A DNA stretch of 64,000 bases, taken from Nitrospirae bacterium YQR-1. GTDB taxonomy: Bacteria > Nitrospirota > Thermodesulfovibrionia > Thermodesulfovibrionales > Magnetobacteriaceae. The notes below the pieces were generated by a model. That model was not told the DNA's origin and searched no databases. It saw only the letters and a program-made list of their open reading frames with translations. The stretch lies in contig JAMOBJ010000011.1 of the NCBI GenBank assembly GCA_039908095.1, positions 1-64,000 of the forward strand, read 5' to 3'. Every line of letters starts with the position of its first letter. Position 1 is the first letter of the stretch. Made by a program: the position numbers and the translations under genes. Shown here piece after piece: positions 10,169-20,384 of this stretch.

Positions 10169-10465
10169 TCATAATTTGGCGATTGAGTTAAAGTATTTAT
10201 CAGAGTATGGGTTATAACCAGGAGCAATATTGAATGTTTCATCCAATATTTTTAAGTTTGTAACTTTTGAAACGTCAAAAGGCCTCCACCCATGCACATT
10301 TTCTGAGTGGTTCGAATAACCTGAAAGCTGATATGAGTCACATAAAATCTTACCCGTTGAGCTAACATATAGAGCGTGAGGACACACAAGTCTAATACCC
10401 TCGCCCTTATAATTTAATACAATTTTTTTCATCAAGCGTATAGCTTCAACTATTTGGCTACGCAT
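10169..10465 (-). CDS. Solo WYL-like domain protein
   Basis: 98 residues, first gene of the defence operon. The pattern IVLNYKGEGIRLVCPHALYV, followed by a short 'L-S-G-Y' strand and RPFDVSKVTNLKIL, fits the beta-barrel WYL domain (usual order: basic Tyr strand, R...P.aLy, then fR..rI..l). It has no helix-turn-helix, unlike full-length WYL regulators such as BrxR/CapW types. WYL domains bind ligands such as nucleic acids and often control defence genes or act as effector switches; which applies here is not visible. A near-perfect Shine-Dalgarno (GGAGGTGAT) precedes its ATG. Confidence 0.65.
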   Translation of the reverse strand: MRSQIVEAIRLMKKIVLNYKGEGIRLVCPHALYVSSTGKILCDSYQLSGYSNHSENVHGWRPFDVSKVTNLKILDETFNIAPGYNPYSDKYFNSIAKL

Positions 10466-10849
10466 AAATCACCTCCACTTTCGTGAGTTTATTTATTATA
10501 TCTGATTTCTGACAATTTTATACAAATTTACTGAATCCATCATCATTATTTAACCTAAAAAAAGCAGTTGCATAAACAGGGAGTGAGTATAATACTATAC
10601 AAAGCAGGGAGTTATAGTCAAAAAATAGCATAAGGAGCACTCACCCAATGGGAGATGAGAAAGTTAACAAAGAATCAGGCCGGCCGAGCTGTATAAGTAT
10701 AAACACATACGGAGGTAAGACACATGTCGAAACCCGAAATCCGATATAGAGGAGAGAAAAAAGAGTAAAGATGTTGAAATTAAAGGAGAGAATAGGAACT
10801 AAGAAATAACCGGAGAGGTTAAGCGCAAAAAAGGCTCTTTACCGAATAA
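10466..10849. other. Gene-free upstream region of the defence operon
   Basis: Apart from the operon promoter, I see no intact gene here. A plus-strand segment around 10648-10700 begins ATGGGAGATGAG but soon meets stops, and the composition looks like decayed coding or mobile DNA. Together with the two inverted-repeat elements that follow, it separates the defence operon from the housekeeping operon and may mark the island edge. Confidence 0.45.
10495..10525 (-). promoter_or_regulatory. Candidate promoter of the defence operon
   Basis: On the minus strand a perfect TATAAT (10495-10500) is preceded at 19 bp by TTGTAT (10520-10525). It would start a ~23-base leader containing GGAGGTGAT just before the WYL-like start codon at 10465. 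The -35 match and spacing are weak. Confidence 0.45.
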
Positions 10850-11022
10850 GTGGGTAGAAAAGTAAGAAGTATCCCTGTGGCCTTAGACACAGTAGCCTAC
10901 AGTAAACGGGGAGGTCAAGTTTTGCCTTCGCAAACCTGCTCCACTACGTTACACCCTGACATCCCCTACCTTGCGGCTATGTATAGTGTAGGCCACAGGA
11001 GCTTATTCTTTCTTTTACCCAC
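10850..11022. repeat. Imperfect inverted-repeat element (~173 bp), MITE-like
   Basis: The left arm 10850-10882 (GTGGGTAGAAAAG...CTGTGGCC) pairs with the reverse complement of 10991-11022 (GTGGGTAAAAGAAAG...CTGTGGCC), about 32-33 nt with a few mismatches. The enclosed ~108 bp has no gene; the 70-codon frame starting at 10850 is simply the arm and loop read as protein. Length and ends are typical of a non-autonomous miniature element, but no target-site duplication was found. Confidence 0.55.
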
Positions 11023-11080
11023 TCAAGACGTTAAAGAACCATTTTTTAAAAATTTTACTTGACATCACGGTTGCTTTAGG

Positions 11081-11207
11081 GGCATAAGCGCTAACTTACG
11101 CTTAAAATTACCATAAAAATACGTTTTACGCTAAACATAAATGGCGTATCTATGCGGTTCTTACTTCTGCAATTTACAAAATATATCCTTATGTTAGCGC
11201 TTATGCC
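11081..11207. repeat. 127-bp element with perfect 15-bp terminal inverted repeats
   Basis: GGCATAAGCGCTAAC at 11081-11095 is exactly inverted at 11193-11207. The interior is AT-rich with smaller repeats of the ACGC/GCGT type and no reading frame. It could be a miniature transposon or a cruciform-forming site. It directly abuts a strong hairpin. Confidence 0.55.
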
Positions 11208-11230
11208 TCACAGGGAATTCCCCTGTGAGG
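11206..11230. other. Perfect 10-bp hairpin, possible transcription barrier
   Basis: CCTCACAGGG (11206-11215) and CCCTGTGAGG (11221-11230) form a perfect stem with loop AATTC. It lies ~65 bp downstream of the last gene of the ftsH operon (stop at 11296, minus strand). No T-run follows on either strand, so a rho-independent terminator is not proven. Confidence 0.4.
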
Positions 11231-11295
11231 GGAGGCGTTGCTTGTTCCCAGCCGCCTGCGTTTACTTTTGAATTAGAATTTGAATTACCGCTGAA

Positions 11296-11970
11296 TTATC
11301 CGATTAAATCTTCTCTGACTTTGAAATGAACCACTTTCTTTAATCCGTCAATGTATGATTTTACGAGCTTTGCTTTTCTTTCCCTGTCCATGTTGGCAAA
11401 TATCTGCTCAAGAAGTTTCGCCTTGTCTTCTGATTTTATGTCTATCGAGGGTTCCTCAAGTTTACCTGCCGAGAGCTCAATAAGTGCTCTTACCTTAGAG
11501 ACTATGATATCCTCTCTCTTCTTAGCTTCAAAATACGCAGGCGTCATACGGTTTAGTTCAATGTATCTCATGTAAATATCCTGTCTGAAAGCCCCATCCC
11601 GTGAAAAAGTCGGGTCATTTAATATCCCCTGGCTTAACTCGCCGTCCGATACGCTGATTCCAAGCATCCTTGCAGCCTCAAGCATAAATTCGTGCTCAAC
11701 TATGGCATCAAGCGCTATCTTCTTAAGATTTAACGTTTTTTCCATCTCAGAGTTGAATTTCTCTTTGAGAACGCTTGAATAATAGTTTCTTATATTGTCG
11801 TAAACCCTCCAGTACTCTTCAGAATAGATTTTCTTATTACCGATTTCAATAAGTGCCACAGAGCTTGATTTATCTATCGGTCCCACATAGAAAAATATAA
11901 AAGATATAATAATCAAAAAGAAAAATACATAAAAGAATTTGGCATGTTTGTGCATAAATTTTATCATCAA
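11296..11970 (-). CDS. Membrane-anchored SurA/PpiD N-domain-like protein (no PPIase domain)
   Basis: 224 residues. One N-terminal transmembrane segment (about residues 13-29, FYVFFFLIIISFIFFYV) is followed by a periplasmic helical domain resembling the SurA_N_3/PpiD N-terminal chaperone region (GNKKIYSEEYWRVYDN..., then LDAIVEHEFMLEAARMLGISVSDGELSQGI). The parvulin prolyl-isomerase domain is missing, so it is likely a periplasmic chaperone that handles exported proteins without isomerase activity. It is the last gene of the ftsH-folP-miaA-hfq-nudix run, 18 bp after the NUDIX gene. The second methionine is an equally good start. Confidence 0.75.
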   Translation of the reverse strand: MMIKFMHKHAKFFYVFFFLIIISFIFFYVGPIDKSSSVALIEIGNKKIYSEEYWRVYDNIRNYYSSVLKEKFNSEMEKTLNLKKIALDAIVEHEFMLEAARMLGISVSDGELSQGILNDPTFSRDGAFRQDIYMRYIELNRMTPAYFEAKKREDIIVSKVRALIELSAGKLEEPSIDIKSEDKAKLLEQIFANMDRERKAKLVKSYIDGLKKVVHFKVREDLIG

Positions 11971-11988
11971 AACCCTCCGGTGGTTAAT

Positions 11989-12417
11989 CTAATATCTCTG
12001 ATTGAAATAGTCCTCAATAATTCCCTTGTGGTCAAACACTATCGGGAAGGGCAGTGATGATTGAGTAAATACGCCATAATCGGCGGCGTCATCACCGGCC
12101 TTAGCCTGCCCCTGAGCCTCAGCCACATACACTGTGGTTATGGTGTGCAGTCTCTTGTCTCTTTCCGGGCCGGAATACGTATGAAACTGGCTGAGGAGAC
12201 TTACATCAAGACCTGTTTCCTCCTTAGCCTCTCTCTGTGCAGCACTCTCAAGAGATTCCCCGTAATCTACGAACCCTCCGGGCAGTGCCCACCCATGGGG
12301 TTCGTTCTTTCTTTTAATCAGCACAATCCCTCCCTGATACCTTATGATTATGTCAACCGTTGGTACAGGGGACTTATTGGTCTTGCTGAGGTTCGTCATA
12401 CTTAACGCTGACGTCAT
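11989..12417 (-). CDS. NUDIX hydrolase, ADP-ribose pyrophosphatase-like
   Basis: 142 residues. The NUDIX box is intact: G-x5-E-x7-REAKEETG beginning [20 protein letters not shown], which binds the catalytic metal. A Ser-Gly-Pro lies about 15 residues after the box, the spacing typical of ADP-ribose pyrophosphatases, so hydrolysis of ADP-ribose or a similar nucleotide diphosphate is likely. The upstream end overlaps the hfq 3' end; a second in-frame ATG at 12399 would shorten the overlap to 26 bases. Position within the operon suggests co-expression with hfq and miaA. Confidence 0.85.
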   Translation of the reverse strand: MTSALSMTNLSKTNKSPVPTVDIIIRYQGGIVLIKRKNEPHGWALPGGFVDYGESLESAAQREAKEETGLDVSLLSQFHTYSGPERDKRLHTITTVYVAEAQGQAKAGDDAADYGVFTQSSLPFPIVFDHKGIIEDYFNQRY

Positions 12418-12619
12418 CTTCCGGTACTATAGATGAGATGGAATGTTTATAGATCAACTGCTGCCTGGCGTCTTTCAATATTATAACAAAGTTATCAAAC
12501 GCCTTAACTGTTCCCTTTAGCCTCACGCCGTTTGTCAAATACACCACAACTGGCATCTTATCTTTCCTTAACTGATTAAGGAAAGCATCCTGCAGGCTTG
12601 TCGTTTTTACGCCACCCAT
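12374..12619 (-). CDS. hfq: RNA chaperone Hfq
   Basis: 81 residues, normal length. The Sm1 region [20 protein letters not shown] and the Sm2 signature [10 protein letters not shown] are present, as are the Gly-Val/Leu-Lys-Gly-Thr strand and the FDNFVIIL strand. Hfq forms a ring hexamer that pairs small RNAs with mRNAs; the miaA-hfq gene order is the classical one. The C-terminal tail is short and acidic-polar. A GGAG lies 8 bases before the ATG at 12619. Confidence 0.96.
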   Translation of the reverse strand: MGGVKTTSLQDAFLNQLRKDKMPVVVYLTNGVRLKGTVKAFDNFVIILKDARQQLIYKHSISSIVPEDDVSVKYDEPQQDQ

Positions 12620-12694
12620 CCTTAGTCTCCTTTACGTGGTTTAAAATAACAGGCTGTCCTCTATACAATAAAGAATTCCGGCTAATAATTCAAG

Positions 12695-13606
12695 CTAATT
12701 AATGCTTAATAACGAAATTATTTTATCGTGGATTTTTTTAGGATCAAAAATACCTGTTACGTCAAGCCATTTAATGTCTTTTTCCGCCCTAAACCACGTC
12801 AGTTGGCGTTTTGCATAACGCCTTGTGGCCTGTTTTATATTTGATACAGCCTCATCAAAGCTCACTTCAGCTCTGAAATGGGAAAAGGCCTCCTTATACC
12901 CTATTGCCTGAAGCGGCGTTCGTGAAAGAGGCATATCAAAAAGTGCCCTCGCCTCCTCAAAAAGCCCGTCCTTTATCATCGTATCCACCCTCTGTTCTAT
13001 CATTGCGTAGAGCTCTGTACGCTCCCTGCTCAGGCAGACTTTTACAAAGCTGCAATTTACAGCACCGGCTGTCCTCTGATGAGCCTCAGATATAGGCAGC
13101 CCAAGCGTTAGAGTCACCTCAAGAGCCCGTACTATACGCCTCTTATCACCTCGTTTAGTCTTTACTGCAGTGACGGGGTCAAAATGGCTAAGCAGATCAT
13201 ACAAACAGCCCTCAGATTCGTTCTCAGCATTTATTAGTTGCTGCCGTAATTGCCAATTAGCCTCAGGGCCGTTAAAAAGTCCTTCTGACAGTGCCCTGAT
13301 GTACAGCCCTGTGCCTCCAGTTATAACCGGAGTTTTACCTAAGCTGCAAAGCCCCTCCACTATAGGAGCCGCCTCTGTAACAAACCTGCCGGCGCTAAAC
13401 TCTGACGTTGGTAAAACTATGTCTATCATGTGGTGTGGCACGCTTTTTAATGTCTCGGCTGAGGGTTTAGCCGTACCGATATTCATATACTTATAGACTT
13501 GCATAGAATCAGCACTTATGATTTCACTGCCCAGCGTACCCGCAAGCAATGCCGAGGAGTCGCTTTTACCTACACACGTAGGGCCCATGACAACATATGC
13601 TTTCAA
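12695..13606 (-). CDS. miaA: tRNA dimethylallyltransferase MiaA
   Basis: 303 residues, the family's usual length. The P-loop GPTCVGKS is at 8-15, followed by the substrate-tRNA motif SADSMQVYKYMNIGTAKP and the GGTGLYIRAL segment. It transfers a dimethylallyl group to N6 of A37 in tRNAs reading UNN codons. Its ATG overlaps the stop of folP (13603-13606), so the two genes are translationally coupled; hfq follows after 75 bp. Confidence 0.96.
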   Translation of the reverse strand: MKAYVVMGPTCVGKSDSSALLAGTLGSEIISADSMQVYKYMNIGTAKPSAETLKSVPHHMIDIVLPTSEFSAGRFVTEAAPIVEGLCSLGKTPVITGGTGLYIRALSEGLFNGPEANWQLRQQLINAENESEGCLYDLLSHFDPVTAVKTKRGDKRRIVRALEVTLTLGLPISEAHQRTAGAVNCSFVKVCLSRERTELYAMIEQRVDTMIKDGLFEEARALFDMPLSRTPLQAIGYKEAFSHFRAEVSFDEAVSNIKQATRRYAKRQLTWFRAEKDIKWLDVTGIFDPKKIHDKIISLLSIN

Positions 13607-14475
13607 ACCAATGCGTGTCCTATAGCATCTGTTACCGCCACCACCTCTGCCATCTCCTTAACATCGTGCACTCTTACTATGGATGCACCGTTACAAACGG
13701 CAACAGCCACGGTTGCCGCTGTGCCCATAAGTCTGCCGCCGGCCGGCCGGCCGCCGAGAATCCGCCCGATAAAAGATTTACGGGAAGTGCCGATAAGTAC
13801 AGGTTTGCCCAGTTGCTTAAATCTGCTTAGCCCTTTTAATATCTGAAGATTATGGTTGAGGGTCTTACCAAAACCAATGCCGGGATCAACCACAATGCTG
13901 TCTTCCCTGATGCCGGCAGCTACCGCCATATCTATTCCCTCTTTCAGAAATCCGCTTATCTGTGCAAATAAATCATCATACACAGGGTTGTTTTGCATGT
14001 CTTTTGGGGTACCCATTATGTGCATAATACAGATTGCTCCGCCGCCTGCGGCTACAGTTTTAGCCATATCCTTGTCAAATCTGAGACCGCTTATGTCATT
14101 AACCATAGCGGCCCCTGAGTTTAGTGCCTCCGCAGCCACCTCAGCCTTATACGTATCAACAGAGACCGGCACGGTAAGTTGTTCACTTAGTGCCTCTATA
14201 ACTGGAATTACACGTTTGAGTTCATCATAGACTGTAACCGGCTCAGAGCCGGGACGGGTTGACTCCCCCCCGACATCTATAATATCTGCACCGTCTTGTG
14301 TCATTTGAAGGGCGCCCTCTATTGCCCGATTTATCTCAAAATAAACCCCGCCGTCTGAAAATGAATCAGGGGTTACGTTGAGCACACCCATTATGAGTGT
14401 TTTTTGCGATAAATCCAGTATGTGGTTTTTAAGAACTACTTTCAAGGTTAGGATTTCTCTGACGCTTAACCTCAT
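13603..14475 (-). CDS. folP: Dihydropteroate synthase
   Basis: Up to 290 residues. Diagnostic motifs are [15 protein letters not shown] (pterin/diphosphate site), [10 protein letters not shown], and the C-terminal [12 protein letters not shown] and RVHDVKEM segments. It condenses 4-aminobenzoate with hydroxymethyl-dihydropterin diphosphate in folate synthesis and is the sulfonamide target. The annotated ATG lies 47 bases inside the ftsH 3' end; an in-frame TTG at residue 11 is an alternative, so the exact N-terminus is uncertain. The ftsH-folP order is common. Confidence 0.95.
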   Translation of the reverse strand: MRLSVREILTLKVVLKNHILDLSQKTLIMGVLNVTPDSFSDGGVYFEINRAIEGALQMTQDGADIIDVGGESTRPGSEPVTVYDELKRVIPVIEALSEQLTVPVSVDTYKAEVAAEALNSGAAMVNDISGLRFDKDMAKTVAAGGGAICIMHIMGTPKDMQNNPVYDDLFAQISGFLKEGIDMAVAAGIREDSIVVDPGIGFGKTLNHNLQILKGLSRFKQLGKPVLIGTSRKSFIGRILGGRPAGGRLMGTAATVAVAVCNGASIVRVHDVKEMAEVVAVTDAIGHALV

Positions 14476-16252
14476 CTATCAGTTGTTCTATTTCGGTATT
14501 TTCGATAGTTTCTTTCTCAAGGAGCAATTTTGCCATTGATTCAAGCATATCGTAGTTTGTTCTTAGTGTTTCCTTGCTTTCCTGGTAGGCATTAAACACA
14601 AGGGACTGAACCTCCTCATCTATCAACTCGGCTGTCCTTTCACTGTAGTCTCTGTGTTTTGCTATTTCACGGCCAAGGAAAATCTGCTCTTCTTTTTTAC
14701 CAAATGTCAGCGGCCCCAGCTTGTCCGACATGCCCCATTCAGTCACCATTTTTCTTGACAGCTCGGTAGCCCGCTCCAGATCATTGCCGGCCCCTGTAGT
14801 CATGTGATTGAGGGCAAGCTCCTCCGCCGCCCTTCCACCCAGAAGCACTTTCAGTGTGTTTACTAAAAACTCCTTAGAGTACGTGTATCTGTCATCAATG
14901 GGAAGCTGCTGTGTAACACCCAGTGCGCGCCCCCTAGGTATTATGCTGACCTTGTGCACAGGGTCGGTCCCGGGGGTAAGCTTTGCCACAAGCGCATGGC
15001 CTGATTCATGATAGGCGGTATTTCTCTTTTCCTCGTCATTGATTATCATGCTTCTTCTTTCCACCCCCATGAGCACCTTATCCTTGGCGTGGTCAAAGTC
15101 AGTCATATCCACTGTTTCTTTTGAATCTCTTGCCGCAAGCAATGCAGCCTCGTTTACCAGGTTTGCCAGGTCTGCTCCGGTAAATCCCGGTGTACCCCTT
15201 GCGATAACGGCCAACACCACATCAGGCGATATGGGGATGGATTTTGTATGCACCTTAAGTATCTCCTCACGTCCCTTTACATCCGGGTGCGAAACAATCA
15301 CCTGTCTGTCAAATCTTCCAGGCCTTAAAAGCGCAGGGTCAAGCACGTCCGGCCTGTTTGTTGCGGCTATCACTATCCGGCCTTCTTTTCCTTCAAATCC
15401 GTCCATCTCCACAAGCAGCTGGTTAAGAGTCTGCTCTCTTTCATCGTGCCCTCCACCCAGCCCTGCTCCTCTGTGACGACCCACTGCATCTATTTCGTCT
15501 ATAAATATCAGACACGGCGCATTTTTCTTAGCCTGCTCAAATAAATCCCTTACCCTCGATGCTCCCACACCTACAAACATTTCCACAAAATCAGAGCCTG
15601 ATATAGAGTAAAAAGGAACGTCCGCCTCACCGGCTATTGCTCTGGCAAGAAGGGTCTTACCCGTACCCGGCGGCCCCACCAGCAAAACGCCGCGGGGAAT
15701 TCGACCGCCCAGTTTTGTAAATTTCTGAGGATCCTTTAAAAATTCTATTATCTCCTGAACCTCGTTTTTTGCCTCCTCCACCCCTGCAACATCCTTAAAT
15801 GTCACCTTGTTGGTCTTATCTGAAACAAGGCGGGCACGAGACTTGCCAAATGACATGGCTTTATTGCCCCCTACCTGCATCTGCCTCATGAAAAACACCC
15901 AAATTAGGGCAAGGAAAATTATCGGCCCCCACGAAAAAAAGAAATTCACATACCACGGGTTTTGAGTTGGAGGCTTTACTGTTATCCTGACTCCTTTAGC
16001 CCTTAATTCTTTTATCAGATCAGGGTACTCAATGGCATACGTACGGAAAACCTTGCCGTCTTTTAACTTGCCGTTTAGCTCATTTTCCCTGATAACGACC
16101 TCTTCCAGCGCAGAGGTCTCAAGTTTCTCCAAAAACTCCGAAAAAATCATCTCTTCCTGTGGCGGCTTCTGAAAACTCAACATATTAAACAGAACTATCA
16201 TCAGGGCCCCTATTACAAGCCAAACAAATATATTTTTATAGGTATTGTTCAA
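14429..16252 (-). CDS. ftsH: ATP-dependent zinc metalloprotease FtsH
   Basis: 607 residues. Two transmembrane segments (about 8-25 and 105-122) flank a small periplasmic domain. The AAA module has Walker A GPPGTGKT at 193-200, Walker [10 protein letters not shown] near 248-256 and the second region of homology [17 protein letters not shown]; the zinc protease site HESGH is at 415-419. It degrades misassembled membrane proteins and short-lived regulators. The start is TTG at 16252, seven bases after a clear GGAGG; the ATG nearer that site is out of frame. First gene of the operon that continues into folP. Confidence 0.96.
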   Translation of the reverse strand: MNNTYKNIFVWLVIGALMIVLFNMLSFQKPPQEEMIFSEFLEKLETSALEEVVIRENELNGKLKDGKVFRTYAIEYPDLIKELRAKGVRITVKPPTQNPWYVNFFFSWGPIIFLALIWVFFMRQMQVGGNKAMSFGKSRARLVSDKTNKVTFKDVAGVEEAKNEVQEIIEFLKDPQKFTKLGGRIPRGVLLVGPPGTGKTLLARAIAGEADVPFYSISGSDFVEMFVGVGASRVRDLFEQAKKNAPCLIFIDEIDAVGRHRGAGLGGGHDEREQTLNQLLVEMDGFEGKEGRIVIAATNRPDVLDPALLRPGRFDRQVIVSHPDVKGREEILKVHTKSIPISPDVVLAVIARGTPGFTGADLANLVNEAALLAARDSKETVDMTDFDHAKDKVLMGVERRSMIINDEEKRNTAYHESGHALVAKLTPGTDPVHKVSIIPRGRALGVTQQLPIDDRYTYSKEFLVNTLKVLLGGRAAEELALNHMTTGAGNDLERATELSRKMVTEWGMSDKLGPLTFGKKEEQIFLGREIAKHRDYSERTAELIDEEVQSLVFNAYQESKETLRTNYDMLESMAKLLLEKETIENTEIEQLIDEVKRQRNPNLESSS

Positions 16253-16483
16253 TTATCATCCTCCGTTATAGAGAGTTTATCACAACTTATCAATTAATTT
16301 CATCTTATTTTTTAAAATTTTTTTATATTACTGCAATGTGCAAAATTCAGTTGATCTTTTTTATGACTGAAATCGTCACGTTGTCAGCACTGTTGTTAAG
16401 AAACTCTCTCCAAGTTCTTGTTTAATAAGGATAATCTATTTTACATCACCTCAGTCCGGTAATATGCCTCTCCTTCCCCCTTT

Positions 16484-17596
16484 CTACAAACCGGCGGAGT
16501 TATTGAGCTCATATATTTGATTGAAATTATCAGAGACCTTTGCAAAGACATTCAGAACATCGGGGTCAAAGTGCTGAGGGAGTGTTCTGCCGTCACCTTC
16601 CGTGATTATTCTGACAACTTCATTATGCTCAAGGGGTGGTTTGTAGGGGCGTTTCATGGCCAAAGCGTCGTACTGGTCGCAGATGATGACAATTCGTGCC
16701 TCAAGTGGTATATCAGTACCTTTGAGAGCTCTGGGGTAGCCGGTACCGTCCCATTTTTCGTGGTGGCAGTAGGCTATATCTTCAGCCATTTGGATTCTTG
16801 CGTATTTTGAACCGGCAAGAATTCTAGCTCCAATTTCGGTGTGTGACTTCATAGTCTCAAACTCCTCGTGAGTAAGCGGGCCGGACTTTAAAAGAATGCT
16901 GTCTTTTATTCCGATTTTCCCTATATCGTGCAACTGGGCGCCAAATGCAATGGAACTTATAAAGTCCTCCGGCATACCCATTTCCCTTGCAAGGCACTCG
17001 GCGTAGAGCCCGATTCTGACAATGTGGCTGCCGGTGTCTGTGTCCTTTTGCTCACTTGCCGCCACAAGCCGCTGCATTAACTCGTTACCTAAACTTGTAA
17101 CCAGCTCTATAACATCGGAAAGCTCCCTTGTCTTGTCCTTTACCGCTTCCTCAAGGAGTCTCTTGTAGTCATTTTCATATCTTCTAACCCAAATCTTATC
17201 AACAATGTCTTTGAGAACATCTATGATTTTGCCGGCGTCAATGGGTTTTAAAACAAAGTTGCTTATATTTATGTTTATTAGGTCTATAAGAAACTGTGAC
17301 TCATCATGGGCTGAGGTAACCATTATGGGTTGTGTACTTTGAATTTTCTTTATCCGTGTTGCCATTTCTATGCCGTTCATAACAGGCATTCTGATATCCG
17401 TTATAACAAGGTCGTAGGAACCGGCGGCGAATTTGTCCAACCCTTCCCTGCCGTTTGACGCCGTGTCTATTTTTCCGAAAAATCTGGACAGTAGTCTTAC
17501 TGTGTTCTTCTGAAGATGGACGTCATCCTCCACATACAGTACCGATAAGCCCTTTGCATGTGCTGATAATTCTTTAACCTTTTCTGCATCTATCAT
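16484..17596 (-). CDS. Response regulator with HD-GYP domain (probable c-di-GMP phosphodiesterase)
   Basis: 370 residues. An N-terminal receiver (VLYVEDD acidic pocket, phospho-acceptor Asp in LVITDIRMP) is joined by a helical linker to an HD-GYP domain with LHDIGKIGI and HHEKWDGTGYP, the metal-binding and GYP motifs of c-di-GMP phosphodiesterases. Phosphorylation would be expected to control c-di-GMP hydrolysis and so motility or attachment. Its ATG overlaps the stop of the upstream histidine kinase gene (ATGA, 17593-17596), making that kinase the obvious partner. Confidence 0.93.
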   Translation of the reverse strand: MIDAEKVKELSAHAKGLSVLYVEDDVHLQKNTVRLLSRFFGKIDTASNGREGLDKFAAGSYDLVITDIRMPVMNGIEMATRIKKIQSTQPIMVTSAHDESQFLIDLININISNFVLKPIDAGKIIDVLKDIVDKIWVRRYENDYKRLLEEAVKDKTRELSDVIELVTSLGNELMQRLVAASEQKDTDTGSHIVRIGLYAECLAREMGMPEDFISSIAFGAQLHDIGKIGIKDSILLKSGPLTHEEFETMKSHTEIGARILAGSKYARIQMAEDIAYCHHEKWDGTGYPRALKGTDIPLEARIVIICDQYDALAMKRPYKPPLEHNEVVRIITEGDGRTLPQHFDPDVLNVFAKVSDNFNQIYELNNSAGL

Positions 17597-20283
17597 ATGT
17601 CATCAGTCTCCTCTCTTTCTAACGGAAGTTTTATGGTAAAACATGCGCCGTCTCTGATATTTTTCACAGTCAGAGTGCCCCTGCAGTGTTTTTCTATAAT
17701 CGTTTTTGACATATAAAGCCCTAGCCCCGTGCCCCCTGAGTCTTCTTTTGTAGTAAAGTACGGCTCGAATATCTTATCTGTTAAATCCTCCGGTATGCCG
17801 CCGGCATTGTTGGAAAGCTCAATAAAAATGTTGCCGTTGTCCTCATACCCTCCTATTACAATAGTCGGAGTTGGTATCTCTTTCTCCATCAAAATGTCCT
17901 GAGCATTTTTCAGAATATTTAAGATGACCTGAATAAGTTCGTTAGGATAAGTGAGTATAGCGGTTTTATAAGAGTACTCCCTGCGTACCTCTATGGTTTT
18001 ATACTCGATGGATTTTCCAATAATTTTCAAAGCCTGCTCTATTATGTAGTCAGGCATAACGGTTTCCATCTTTTTTGTCGGACTGAAAAAATTTTTAAAA
18101 TCATTAATCGTGCTTGACAGATACTGTGCCTGTTCATTAACTCTGTCCAGGGATTCATTGAATTCGTTTATATCAGGCCGCCCAATGGCACAAGCCACCT
18201 GCATGTCGGCCACAATGGTGCTTATAGAGGAAAGGGGCTGTCTCCACTGGTGTGCTATCATAGAGAGCATCTCTCCCATGGCTGCAAGTTTTGACTGTTG
18301 AATCAGCATACGTTCAGTCTGTGTGCGCTGTGCCGACTCCAAAACAAATGAGATCATATCCGAAACCGATGAGACAAACTCCTGTGCCTCCATGCTCCAC
18401 ACCAAAGGGGTCTCTGTTTGCTCGCAACAGATAACGCCGGCAATGTCTCCCTTGTGGTTTATGCCGGCATCCATCATGGACACTATGTTAAGGGGTTTGA
18501 GGTAACTCTCTGTGAATTCCGCGGTACGGGGGTCTGTGAGGGCATATGAGGCATTTATAATACGGTTGTTCTTTAGCGCATTAAAATAAATAGGATAATC
18601 CACAGATTTCAGGATGAAATCCGACTCATACGCTTCCTCATCCGCTTTATAAAGACAGTGGCAGTGTATTGCTGTTTTATCCTTGTCAAATAGCCATATA
18701 CTTACACGCGCAACACCGATAGTCTCAGATACAAGTCGGGTTATTGTTTTAAATGCTGAGTCAGAGTCTGAAAGGTCTTTACGGCTCAAATAAAGCAGGG
18801 CATCCCTGTAGTGCAATTGCTCGGTATTTCTTTTTAGTGCAATGTCTTCCTTTTCCATGCGAATCCAGATTTCTTTCACAAGGTCCTCGTTTGTGTTTGT
18901 GAGCTGTTGTGTTTGCTCCTTAAGTTTTGAATCATATTTTCGCAGTTCTTCAGCCATTTTATTATAAGCTACGGCAAGGTCCTCGATTTCATCACCGGTT
19001 GCAATGTTCATTCTGTAGTCAAGATTTCCGGCTGCGACACTCTTTATACCCTCAATAAGGGACTTTATCGGCTTTGTTGTTCTTCTTGATATAATCAATG
19101 CTGCAAGTGTCACTATAAGCAGAATTAATGGAATTGCGGCGGCTATCATCCTCTGAAGATGTTTCATCTGGATATTTACCTCTGTGGCCGCCTTCTCTAT
19201 ACCGGTTGAGAGTTTAACACGTGTTTTTGACGCTACAGAGGTTATCTCATCCACCGGCATTACCACACACAGTATCCAGCCTGTGGTTTTCAGCGTGGAG
19301 TAAGCAATGTATTTCTCCTCTGAATCTATTATTGCAGTGATTATCCCTGAACCCTCCGTTTTAATTTCCTTCATAATTGTTTTTATAATCTCATCACCAT
19401 TTTTTGTAAAATCCTCATTTATCAGCACATCGTTCCATTTCTTATTAGTAACCGTCATGCCGGGCCAACTGACCAATTTGTCCTTTCCGTCTATGAGAAA
19501 CGAATAGCCCTCATCGCCGACTCTGGTGTTTATTATATCATCATTTAGTGCATGGATAGTGACGTCAGCCCCTGTCACCCCTGCAAGGGTGCCGTCAGGG
19601 TAAAAAAACGCTTTAGCACATGTGATAATCAGCTCGTTTGTTCCGGCATCAAGGTAGGGCAAGGTCCATGTGATTGTTTTTTTCTCAGCCGCCGACAGAT
19701 ACCACGACCGGGCTCTGTGGTCATATGCCGGTTGGAGTCCGTCACCCCAGGGGTATGTACGTATTATCCCGGATTTTGTTCCAATATAAATGTAAAATAA
19801 ATGGCGGTTGGTTGGAAAAACAGACTTAAAAATATCATCCAAATGGCTTGTCAGCTTCAACTCACTGTTTACATCCTCCGGTTTTACACCCGGCGACAGT
19901 GCATATGACGATGCAGAGTATATATCTACCGGTTTTTCAAACTGAGAGTACGATATATTCCAGCCCTTTGGGGACTTAAGGCTGTATAGGTCAGTGGCAT
20001 ATCCAGACATAACATTTACTCCATCCTCCACCTTTTGCAGAAACATGTCTATTATGAGTGCCCTGTAACGGGCCGTTTGGAGGAGATGTTTTTCCGCTTC
20101 ACTTCTGAGGTTATCAATGCTGTCCTGTACTGCCTGCTGCCCTAAACCTGCATTTACAGCCTTTGTAAAATTACTAAGTTCAACCATGCCGTGCAATATT
20201 ATATAGCTGAAAAGAAGTAATGATAACAGTGAAAGCCCTGCAAGTGACAATAATATCTTTGTGCTGATTCTCATTTTAGTCAC
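17593..20283 (-). CDS. Membrane sensor histidine kinase (dCache-HAMP-GAF-HisKA-HATPase)
   Basis: 896 residues. A first transmembrane segment (about 9-30) leads into a large periplasmic dCache-type sensor (RARSWYLSA and the GVTGADVTI strand are typical), a second membrane segment (~380-397), a HAMP domain, a coiled linker, and a GAF domain (~490-640). The phosphorylated histidine is H678 in AHQWRQPL, the 'HWRQPL' kinase group, and the ATP lid has [11 protein letters not shown]. The start is GTG at 20283; the ATG three codons on is an alternative. It is coupled to the REC-HD-GYP gene, so it probably links an external small-molecule signal to c-di-GMP turnover. Confidence 0.92.
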   Translation of the reverse strand: MTKMRISTKILLSLAGLSLLSLLLFSYIILHGMVELSNFTKAVNAGLGQQAVQDSIDNLRSEAEKHLLQTARYRALIIDMFLQKVEDGVNVMSGYATDLYSLKSPKGWNISYSQFEKPVDIYSASSYALSPGVKPEDVNSELKLTSHLDDIFKSVFPTNRHLFYIYIGTKSGIIRTYPWGDGLQPAYDHRARSWYLSAAEKKTITWTLPYLDAGTNELIITCAKAFFYPDGTLAGVTGADVTIHALNDDIINTRVGDEGYSFLIDGKDKLVSWPGMTVTNKKWNDVLINEDFTKNGDEIIKTIMKEIKTEGSGIITAIIDSEEKYIAYSTLKTTGWILCVVMPVDEITSVASKTRVKLSTGIEKAATEVNIQMKHLQRMIAAAIPLILLIVTLAALIISRRTTKPIKSLIEGIKSVAAGNLDYRMNIATGDEIEDLAVAYNKMAEELRKYDSKLKEQTQQLTNTNEDLVKEIWIRMEKEDIALKRNTEQLHYRDALLYLSRKDLSDSDSAFKTITRLVSETIGVARVSIWLFDKDKTAIHCHCLYKADEEAYESDFILKSVDYPIYFNALKNNRIINASYALTDPRTAEFTESYLKPLNIVSMMDAGINHKGDIAGVICCEQTETPLVWSMEAQEFVSSVSDMISFVLESAQRTQTERMLIQQSKLAAMGEMLSMIAHQWRQPLSSISTIVADMQVACAIGRPDINEFNESLDRVNEQAQYLSSTINDFKNFFSPTKKMETVMPDYIIEQALKIIGKSIEYKTIEVRREYSYKTAILTYPNELIQVILNILKNAQDILMEKEIPTPTIVIGGYEDNGNIFIELSNNAGGIPEDLTDKIFEPYFTTKEDSGGTGLGLYMSKTIIEKHCRGTLTVKNIRDGACFTIKLPLEREETDDI

Positions 20284-20384
20284 ACGGTGTTATGAATAGC
20301 GTCAAGATTTAATTGTTTTGCTTTTGCTGCAAGCTCTTTTTTGCCTTTACATGCGCCATATCCAGCATCGACTCGTGCCGGGAG

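Noticed and set aside
10850..11062. 70-codon plus-strand frame
   Set aside because: It is the arm and loop of an inverted-repeat element read as protein.
20284..20384. 29-codon minus-strand frame between cheW and the histidine kinase gene
   Set aside because: Reads [13 protein letters not shown]... but has no good ribosome-binding site and is too short to support without conservation data.
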